Assembly (NCBI GenBank): GCA_023091665.1
Contig: JALJCQ010000008.1
Coordinates: forward strand, 930,001 to 994,000
DNA from: Pythium myriotylum
Lineage: Eukaryota; Oomycota; Peronosporomycetes; Pythiales; Pythiaceae
Direction of reading: 5' to 3'
Length of the DNA: 64,000 nucleotides
Part shown: in pieces, positions 56,276 through 64,000 of the stretch
How positions within the stretch are numbered: the first letter of the stretch is position 1
Layout of the letters: each line of letters starts with the position of its first letter
Notes under the pieces: generated by a model
Seen by the model: the letters and a program-made list of their open reading frames with translations, nothing else
What the model was told of the DNA's origin: nothing
Databases searched by the model: none
Position numbers and translations under genes: made by a program

Positions 56276-58300
56276 GCGTCAATTGTTCCATGAAATTCGG
56301 GAGAAACCTGAAAATTTCGGGTTTCTCAGTTGCATTTTATCATTTAACACGGGTTATCTGAGTCAACCAGTACGAATTTGGTAGGTCGCAGCAAGACGAC
56401 ATGCTCCGGAACAGCTTGATTGAACTCCGGAACAGGTTGATTATGTGGGTATGCGTCTAAGGATGACAGATCACCAACAACATCTCGCGAAGGGGACCTG
56501 GAACCCGAGATACATGTCTTGGCGTGGTACTGATCGGTCCCATTTTCGTGTATTTTATGTTGTTGGTTGCAACTGAATTTAATTGGGATGAGAAACGCTT
56601 CGATTTCCACCATGTTTGGATAAAATACAGTATTATTGTATTGTCGTTTTCACCAAAATTTGTGAAACTGGCACTGAAACTGGAAGATATCCGAATCGAC
56701 TTAGACTTGGTTTTAGGCCAATCATATTGTGAATTCCAGCCAAATTTGCCGTTCTGGAACGGTTCTGGAAAGCATTTCGGATGATTCAGAGCTCGTGTAT
56801 TGGTAGAAAGAGAACACCTGAAAATAGTTTCCACCAATTGGTGATAGATCGAAGGTTTGCGTTTTGTGAGCTCCCCAGCACGGCAAAGAAGCCCAAGCGA
56901 CAACACACTCACATGGTCCACCAACGACGAACCAACTCTCCGCTCTCAGAAGTATCAAGCTGCAAATCAACGCTTGCGACTTCGTCGTTGTCCACAAACC
57001 TGCCGGATGTGGCAAGTCGCCATTTTGCTCCACGCTTCTCGACGGTATGACAAAAGCACAAGACCAAACCAGGTGATTGAGTCGTGTACTGTGCGCAAAA
57101 ACCATAAATCCAGCACGGAAGCGTTCGTGGCCACCCATTCGATCCAAAGATGTATGAGCGCGAAATCGAAGCATGTGCTTTGACACAAGACTTGAAGCCG
57201 TTGCCTGCTGGGAATCGCACTGGGATCGGTGAGTGAGAGGTGAACTTGTCGGGTGGTCAGAAGATCTGAGTGGTGTTGGCGCGAACCTGCTACAGCGATG
57301 CGAGTGTTTTCACCTTGGACTCGCCACTGCCAGTTGTCGATGCTATCGTGCAGAATGAGATCTTCGAGAGGTTTTTGTTGGGTCTGCTTCGTCATCGCGT
57401 CGTGGGGTACGTTCAGAATCGAGAAACGGCATACGCAGAGCGATCCTGGCCGCGCCAGACAACGAAAAACTCAATAAAGAATAAGCAGGAATCGCTCGCT
57501 TCACACGCGCGCGACGCCTCGAGATATCACAACTTCTTTGAAGTGGACGCCCGAAACTCTGCACTCACGCAAGGTCCTCACGTGTCCTTGCCCTGCGGAG
57601 CGACGATATTCGTGACGATAGAACGCCCGCTCCCACGCTTACCAGCTTCAGCACTTAGCCGCTTTTTCGCCTTCCCGGCCGCAAGACTGTTAACTCAGCC
57701 CCAGAGTGCTAACTCGGGGTTTTTGGGTGCCTCTGTGGGTGTTGGGTTTTTCCTTCCTTGAACTTGCGCAAACTGACTTGTTGGGTTGACGGCAAATTTG
57801 ATTCTCTTCTGAGGGGGGGATCTGGGTGAAATCACTGTCATCCCACGTTATGGGAGATGGTGAAAAACCTCACCAATCCCCAAACTAGGGACTTATCCCC
57901 CAAAATAGAGGAACAATGTCCCTAGCGTCACTATCCTACTGTTCTGTTGTTTTTTTCGTGACCTACGCTCTGTGGTGGAGCGGCCCAATCCAGACGGGAC
58001 GTGGCACAAGCAGCTGCGGAGGATGGGCCGACCCAGATCAATGGGTGGCACCCAAGGCATTTGATGCAAGGTGATCAGGACTTCGGGTAACAACGGGCAA
58101 CATCAAGGAGTCGGCATGAGTGTCGTCCGAAGCGGTGAACCGACCGCCCGCCCAAGGGAGGGCAGGCGATCGGCGGGAAGTGTGTTGAACTAACCCAACG
58201 GCCAGGTGATCCGGCAGACGCCTTCAACCAGACGCACGGCCGCCGAGTGTCAAAGGAACCCCGAAGCGCCTAGGCGATCGACCGGTTCGAACTACTGTGA
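56276..58300. other. Gene-poor region with possible decayed gene and repeats
   Basis: About 2 kb without an intact gene. 56280-56780 is AT-rich compared with the coding regions and contains a near-duplicate of about 20 bases, CTCCGGAACAGCTTGATTGA then CTCCGGAACAGGTTGATTA, at 56402-56441. Short coding-like pieces on the plus strand at ~56955-57048, 57129-57233 and 57300-57475 are discussed as a finding. From ~57780 on, sequence changes to GC-rich repeat DNA leading into the gypsy remnant. Confidence 0.4.
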
Positions 58301-58440
58301 GACGATCATCGAGATGCCCACCCGATCGGCCAAGCGATCCCCCGACCGCCTGGTGGAAGTACGGATCGCCTAACATATCGACGGATCGGCTGAGGCATCT
58401 ACCGATCGGCTGAGACATCTACGGATCGCCTGATGATTAG
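58301..58440. repeat. 20-bp tandem repeat array with CGATCGGC core
   Basis: Seven consecutive 20-base units in exact register, most with CC/GGATCGGC followed by a variable tail; the last four, for instance ACGGATCGGCTGAGGCATCT and ACCGATCGGCTGAGACATCT, are the most alike. The core is near-palindromic (CCGATCGG). It lies downstream of the gypsy integrase remnant on that element's strand, so it may belong to its LTR. Confidence 0.75.
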
Positions 58441-59183
58441 ACGGCACCCGGGTGGTTGCGCATACAGTTGTAGGGTTGTAGGGTTAGGGGCGTGTACCCA
58501 GTGTGTGAATCAGATAGCGTAGGACTCTAGGAAGGCAGGAAAACTCCAAAGGAATAGACTCTGCATTTCGCGACCAAGTACACAAGTCCCCAAGACGTAC
58601 AAGGGAGCGCAGGGCTCACACAAGTCCCGTCACCGGCAGGGAGGTGACGTTAAAACCCCAGAGCCGCGCCAAGCAGCTCGGCTCAAGGCAGGCGGCCGGC
58701 GCAAGCGTCAGACGACCGCGCACCGCCGCCACAAGGAAAGGAAAGGCAAGGAAGACCCAGGGCAATCGCGAGACGATCCCCGGCGTTGTGAGTGCTTGAC
58801 TTAGTCGCACGAGCGCGCCACCAAGCCCGAAGCGCCCGCGCTTCACCCCACGCATCCGGCACAACCGTGTTGAGGTTGATCCGATCGGCTCTGCGTTTGA
58901 CCGGCCGGCCGTGTGTCCTCGATCTACACGCAGCCACCAGAGCCGGAAAACCAAGGGATTCACGACCCCTTGGTGTCTCTCTCCCCCCGACTTCGGAGTC
59001 CAGAGCGCCCACGGTCCAGGCCACAGCGATTTTCAAGGCCTGTCGACGTCAGTGGTAAGTTGCTGCCCCTCGAATCAAGGATCAAGGTCTGTTGTGTGCA
59101 CGGCTCGGCTGCTGAGGGGTTCGCTGCCCCCCAGTTTTAGCCAACCGCGTTACCACAGCTCCTATAACCTAATTTTTACTTTT
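58441..59183. other. Probable 3' end / LTR sequence of the gypsy remnant
   Basis: Non-coding, GC-rich, between the tandem repeats and the integrase end. Purine-rich tracts on the minus strand (near 59122-59130 and 58980-58987) could be the polypurine tract preceding a 3' LTR. Exact ends cannot be fixed without a second copy. Confidence 0.3.
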
Positions 59184-60930
59184 CTAAACTGGGAATTTCT
59201 CTCTGGTTCTGGAAATCTGAGGATGCTCCGCCACAAACGCTGGGTGTCTCAACCCATTCACGTAGAACGGCGACAGACCGGTCGAGGCATGAACAGAGTT
59301 GTTCATGGCGAACTCCACCATGGGGAGGTGGTCGCACCACGAGAGTGGGTCACTCGCACAATACGAGCGGAGGATATCCTCGACGACGCGGTTGGCGCGC
59401 TCGGTCTGACCATCGGTCTCCGGGTGGTCCGTCGTCGACATGTCGAGCCTGGAGCCCAGGGTTTGGAAGAGTCCCTCCCAGAAATCGGTGGTGAATCTGA
59501 GATCCCGATCGGAGACAACCGAATCGGGCAAGCCGTGGAGACGGAATACGACGTCAACGAACAGTCGTGCTCAGTCGAGACCTGTGCAGGTGTCTGACAC
59601 CGGAGCAAGATGAACCATCTTGCTAAGACGGTCGACGAAGACCAGCACACCATTGTGCCCTCTGGACGTCTTCAGCATGCCGAAGAAGAAGCCCATGCTC
59701 ACCGAGCGCCAGCAGTCGCTGGGGACAGGCAGGCTCTGAAGCGGGGCCTGAAAGTGTGCACTTGGCTTCACCCGTTGGCAGACGTCACACGTGCGGACAT
59801 ACCGCGACACCTACTTGTACATCTTGGGCCACCAAAACATTGGGCTGAGAAGCGAGTACGTCTTCTCACGGCCAAGATGGTCAGCACCGGGTGCGTCGTG
59901 AGCACCATGCGCGATCACATATCGCAGGTCGTCGTCCGCAGGAACGACAATGCGAGCTTCTTTGCTGTTCGAGACCTGATATTTCAGGAGGCCGTCCTCG
60001 AACGTGTACCGATGGAGTCGGGCTCGAACGGAGGCGAGAGAGGATTCTCCGAGTCTGATGACTTGAGAGCACGTATGATCTCCGCACATTGTGCGTCGCC
60101 TTCGTATGCGTCACGAATCAAGTCGTAGACATCAGAAGCAACTGATGTGAGATGATTCATCTCGTAGTCGGGACGCCGAGAGAGTGCGTCCGTCAGCACG
60201 TTGAGCCGACCCGGCTTGTACTCGACAGTAAAGCTGTATTCTGAAAAGAATGACAACCAACGAGCCATTCGCGGCGACTAGTGCGGAGACTGTGTCGCTG
60301 TGCGTAGAGACGCATGGTCTGTGTAGACCACGAACGGCAACACGCCGAGAAGGTGAACGCGGAACTTCACCAAGGCGTACTTCATCGCCAACAATTCCTT
60401 GTCGTGAACTGGATAGTTCTTCTCGGCCTCTTGGAGCTGCCGAGACTGATAAGAGATGACTATCTCGTGACCATCGTGGTCCTTCTGCAGAAGTGCACAG
60501 CCGATCGCATAGTCGGAGGTGTCACAGACCACGCTGTACGGGGCGGAGTCATCCGGCAACGCCAGGATCGGCGCTTGGAGAAGGCTCTCCTTGATCTTCT
60601 GGAAGGCAGCTTCCATGTCACTGGGATCTCTTCGGCTCCGAAGATACACTTATCCAAGTTGGCATAAAGCTTATGCTCCTCGAGGCATTCGAGCACTTGG
60701 CGGAGGTGATCCTCATGGAGCGCATCCAGATCACGACCGGGCTCCGGCTTCGTGTGGATGTAGATGTCGTCGAAGTACGTCTGCGCGAACGCTCGCAGGG
60801 GACGGAACAAATGGGTCACCAAGCGATTGAACGTCGCTGGGGCGTTCGACAGTCCCTGTGGCATCACGAGCCACTCCCAGACCATGCCGCTCGACGTACT
60901 GACGTTTGATGTAGCGGACCGGTTTTCCAA
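59184..60930 (-). mobile_element. Ty3/gypsy retrotransposon remnant (RT-RNase H-integrase), inactive
   Basis: Read right to left: reverse transcriptase palm (EWLVMPQGLSNAPATFNRLV; active site TYFDDIYIH), RNase H (VVCDTSDYAIGCALLQKD; VYTDHASLRTATQSPH), integrase zinc finger (LLSPMFWWPKMYK; CDVCQRVKPS) and integrase core (DRLSKMVHLAP; ETDGQTERANRVVEDILRSY). At least three in-frame stops (60278, 59811, 59571), one frameshift near 60030 and one internal deletion near 60640 break the coding sequence, and everything 5' of the RT palm (gag, protease, RT fingers) is missing. A decayed fragment that cannot move by itself. Confidence 0.93.
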
Positions 60931-62079
60931 GGACTTTCCCGGAATTCCCCATCTCTGTGGGACCGGGAACTGTCAAGAACCACTGTGGTTTCTTAGGATA
61001 GGTCTAAAATTGTGTACTACACACTAATTGGGTATTTATACCCAGTTTCCGGTTGTGCCAGACTGATACTGTAGTACCGGGAAACGCGGTACCTGACTCT
61101 ACTGGCGAATATTACCAGCCAGTTAGAGATTTCAGGGAAGTGTCTGGTATATTACCGGTTCTAGCGGAAAATTACCGCTAGTTTCGTGTGTGCCATTAGC
61201 CATCCGTACTGGTCCGCGAACCCATTGGAATCTGATTCGCACCCGCCGGTACCTCCTCGATTCTGGTTTAGTAAACAGTTTCTCCCGGTTATAAGAGGGA
61301 CGGGACAACCGGCCCACCCTCCGTAATAGACTTCCCCTTTTGCCTTGTCAGCTCCAAGTCTTCGGGCCTACAACAGCAGTTGTATCGGCGGCCACCTCGA
61401 CTTCCCGGTTCTCTAAGGTACTGGCTGTGTGTTGGAGTGCTCTGGCGGTGTGTACTGCGTGTGTGTGCGTTGCCTTGTGAGTCGTGGAGCCGGTCAAGTG
61501 ACTGGGTGAAGCGGTTTCCTGGTTCGATAACCTAAGGGAAGTGACTCAGGCCACGGACTGAGGGTTTTTTATAGTGTAGTGGCGAGATGTATTAACTGGG
61601 AAACCCGGTAATACATTCTATTGTATCTGTCTTTCTTGCGTTTGCCCCGGTCTGGGACCGGTTGCTTGGACTGGTTGATCGCTCCGGCCGTCACAGTCCC
61701 CCCTTTTTTCCCTTGCATTTCCGTAGTATCTGAAGGTTCTGGCAACCGGTTTGCCTACCAAATCAGACAGCATCGGGTAGCGGGTCATTTCCTCTATTAC
61801 CCAGCTTCTGAAGAACCGTCAAAGGGTACACAACGTGAGGTGCTAGCCGGGTGAGCATTCTATCTCGCTTGCGCTAGTCATCTTTGGATATCTGCGTGGA
61901 GAAAGCTTTGCCCACCCCTGCGATCGCTTTTGCCTGCTATTGAAACCGGGTTAGTCTGTCGTGACTGAACCGGAATCGCAACAGCAGCAGAGCGAAGGCA
62001 GCTAAGTTTGGCAGGTGTTCCCGGCTCCTAGCGCTACCCCTTCGCTAGTTGGAGCCGGGTGGATTGTCAAAAGCGTACG
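60931..62079. other. Unclassified repeat-like block between two retroelement fragments
   Basis: About 1.15 kb with no coding frame of note. It starts near a TGTCAAGAACC that could be an LTR end (60971) and contains short self-complementary stretches around 61130-61190 and a TATA-like GGGTTTTTTATAG at about 61562. It may be an LTR or leader of an unrelated element. I cannot assign it. Confidence 0.3.
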
Positions 62080-63032
62080 ACCGCTACATCACACTTTCTT
62101 CGTCGTCGTTTCTTCACGACCATGATGGAAGAAGGTGACGATGTGCTCACGCACATCAACAAGCTCAAGACCCTGGCCGAGCAACTCGACGCAGTCGGCG
62201 TTCCAGCGGGCGAACCTTGCGCGAGATGAAGACCCCGGTGAGTACCTGTTCTCGGTCGGGAAGACCCAAGGCAAGTCGAGTCAATCCACGGCGTGGTTGG
62301 TCGACTCGGGTGCGACTCAGCACATGTCGCGAACCAAGCAGTTCATGATGAACTACAGGAAGATCGACCCAGTCGACGTGCATCTGGCCGACGATGGCAC
62401 AGTCCAAGCGGTTGGCGTGGGAGACATCCTCATGTCGATAAAGACTCCAAGCGGTGTCAAGAAGGGTTTGCTCACCAACGTGTGGCATATCCCCAAGCTC
62501 AGCCGCAACCTGTTCTCGGTCGGAAGATTCACGGAGGACGTTGCTCCCGTGACGTTCGACAAGGACGGTTGCTTCGTCGTTCTCAAGGGCGCCAAGCGGA
62601 CCATCGGCACTCGCATCGGCAAGGGTCTGTTCAAGCTCAACATGTCTCCAGTGTCGACTGAAGCAGCCCACGCCGCCAGTGCAAGACGAGGTCGCGCCAT
62701 GTCCAAGTCGTACCTGTGGCACCTCCGACTCGGTCACATCGGCTTCAGCGGACTCGAAGCCATCGTCAAGAAGGACCTCGCCGACGGACTCGATATCGGG
62801 TCTGTGTAGGAATGGGAGGTCTGTGAAGGCTGTGCACTCGGCAAGCTGACTCGCGTCAAGTTCCAGTCGGGCACGACCAAGCGGTCTGCGAATCTGCTTG
62901 ACGTCGTGTACAGCGACGTGGCCGGCCCCATGAAGACTCCGACTTTCGGCGGCATGAAGTACTTTGCCACCTTCACCGACGACAAGTCTCGACTGTGCAA
63001 GTTGTACCTCATGCGGTCCAAGGACGAAGTCT
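62080..63032 (+). mobile_element. Ty1/copia fragment (gag-protease-integrase), internally deleted and interrupted
   Basis: A gag (UBN2-type) piece, LRRRFFTTMMEEGDDVLTHI followed by NKLKTLAEQLDAVG, runs into a frame break near 62210. Then the protease appears in a new frame (TAWLVDSGATQHMSRTKQF; DSG active site), followed by the GAG-pre-integrase zinc region (LWHLRLGHIGFSGLEAI ... CEGCALGKLTR) and the start of the integrase core (DVVYSDVAGPMKTPTFGG; TFTDDKSRL). A TAG at 62807-62809 lies in frame within the zinc region. The coding sequence stops abruptly after SKDEVL at 63032, where the LTR of another element begins. Most of gag is deleted. Confidence 0.92.
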
Positions 63033-63390
63033 TGTTGGAAGGTCGCTTGGTTGGTGGGATGCAAAATGCAAAGTGAATTGATCGGGACTTAGTTCGCTGC
63101 TGTACCTCTAAGCCGTCTGTGTGTGTCCTACGCTACCGTAATCATATGCATGTCCTACCTATCGTAAACATATGCAAACATAGACTGACTTCGTGGATAC
63201 TTCAACGAAGTCGATGGGTGGCACTGGATTCAAACCAGAACCAGACGGAGAATCTTCCACATGTCGAATCTTCCACATGTCGAATCTTCCACGGAGAATC
63301 TTCTGCAGGAGAATCTTCTACAGCCGAGCTTCAACTGCCGAGCTTCAACTGGAATGATGACGCTGGGTTCGAGGCGCATCATCTTCAACA
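63033..63390 (-). repeat. 3' LTR of a second copia element (minus orientation)
   Basis: 358 bases running, on the minus strand, from TGTTGAAGATGATG to CTTCCAACA, i.e. with inverted TGTTG...CAACA ends. It is directly preceded (minus strand) by a run of 13 G, a fitting polypurine tract, and by the end of the RNase H frame. It ends exactly where the plus-strand integrase frame is cut. Confidence 0.75.
63248..63351. repeat. Short tandem repeats inside the LTR
   Basis: GAATCTTCCACATGTC occurs twice with a third partial copy, followed by two GAGAATCTTCT units and a doubled CCGAGCTTCAACTG. This sits in the first part of the copia LTR (minus sense), the usual place for promoter/enhancer repeats. Confidence 0.7.
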
Positions 63391-64000
63391 CCCCCCCCCC
63401 CCCTCGACTCGACTGCGTCTTGGACACCGAGCTTGGTGCGGAGCACGTCGAACTGGACAGTGGGGATCGGCTTGGTCATGATGTCGGCAAGCATGTCTTG
63501 GGTCGGGCAATACTGGAGAGACACTTGGCCGTCCTCGACCTTCTCACGAACGAAGTGGTAGCGAATGTCGATGTGCTTGGTGCGCTTGTGGAACTCGGGG
63601 TTCTTGGCCAACGCGATGGCACCTTGGTTGTCTTCGTACACCGTGAGCGCTTGGTCGCTTGCAACTTCGCCGAGTTCGCACAGGAACGCCTTGAGCCACA
63701 CGGCTTCTTGGATCGCTTCCGATAGAGCCATGTACTCTGCTTCGGTCGAGGAGAGGACGACAGTTCGCTGCTTCTTGCTGCGCCAGCTGATGCATCCGCC
63801 GTTGAGCATGAACACGTAGCCGCTGGTGCTTCGACGTGACTCGATGTCGCCAGCCCAGTCGGCGTCGGAGTAGCCGACTAGTCTTCCGTCATGCGATGCC
63901 GAGAACTGCAGGCCGTACGTCGGAGTTGCTTGCAGGTAGCGGAGCACACGCTTGAGAGCTTGCCAGTGTGTTGGACACGGGTCCGCGGCGAACTGGCTGA
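63345..64000 (-). mobile_element. Ty1/copia RNase H, second element, running off the window
   Basis: An open frame from the window edge to a stop at 63345. It reads QALKRVLRYLQATPTYGLQF, then the RNase H core YSDADWAGDIESRRSTSGYV, LSSTEAEYMALSEAIQEAVW, YEDNQGAIALAKNPEFHKR and TKHIDIRYHFVREKV. These are all catalytic blocks of copia RNase H, with no stop or shift seen, so this copy is younger than the fragment it interrupts. The C-terminus continues through the poly-G tract into the LTR. Reverse transcriptase and the other domains should lie beyond 64000. Confidence 0.92.

Noticed and set aside
57270..57761. 163-codon plus-strand frame as a complete gene
   Set aside because: Only part of it is coding-like; it has no domain and no plausible start.
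62165..63064. 299-codon minus-strand frame across the copia fragment
   Set aside because: Shadow of the plus-strand protease/integrase, which has all the family motifs.
1..64000. RXLR or Crinkler effector genes, tRNAs, CRISPR arrays
   Set aside because: None seen: no short secreted protein with RXLR-EER or LFLAK motifs, no cloverleaf recognised by eye, no spaced identical repeats apart from the 20-bp array, which has no spacers.

Overview
This window reads as nuclear DNA of an oomycete, a water mould of the Phytophthora/Pythium kind; the species cannot be named from the sequence. Four things point there. Genes are densely packed on both strands. I could resolve 27 introns by joining reading frames, and all are 56-77 nt with GT..AG ends. 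The gene content mixes flagellar (zoospore) genes, a plant-type NBP35 and stramenopile-style multidomain fusions. The last 8 kb hold decayed Ty3/gypsy and Ty1/copia elements.

Layout. 0-7 kb (minus): a membrane-anchored CgeB-like glycosyltransferase and a 1,613-aa secreted kelch/Cys-rich/EGF/vWA protein. 6.9-16.1 kb (plus): a ~3,055-aa ubiquitin-specific protease fused to other domains. 16.3-23.2 kb (minus): four membrane-related genes: an SLC35/EamA transporter, an annexin, a BT1 folate-biopterin transporter and a TRPML-like channel. 23.3-24.9 kb (plus): a disordered protein. 25-29.8 kb: a flagellar cluster of CFAP92-like, DPY30-motif and Tctex1 genes. 30-31.6 kb: a disordered, possibly Bora-like protein. 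31.8-33.8 kb: a secreted M13 metallopeptidase. 33.9-38.3 kb: a membrane-anchored Ser-rich protein and a secreted cupin-like/FN3/PA protein. 38.5-45 kb: a two-Myb protein, transportin and NBP35. 45.1-49.9 kb: a PH-PP2C phosphatase and a stramenopile-type nuclear-looking protein. 50.7-51.2 kb: a tentative small gene. 51.3-56.3 kb: DNA polymerase delta catalytic subunit and a DUF1365 protein.

From 56.3 kb to the right edge there is no intact host gene. This part holds AT-rich sequence, a possible ancient gene remnant, a 20-bp tandem repeat, a gypsy remnant with stops, a frameshift and an internal deletion, and a copia fragment cut by the LTR of a second, oppositely oriented copia element that runs off the window.

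Genes that may work together: the three flagellar genes share a divergent promoter and a tandem spacer; NBP35 supplies Fe-S clusters to nuclear proteins, and the adjacent POLD1 is a known Fe-S client in other eukaryotes. No tRNA, rRNA, CRISPR array or RXLR-type effector was seen.
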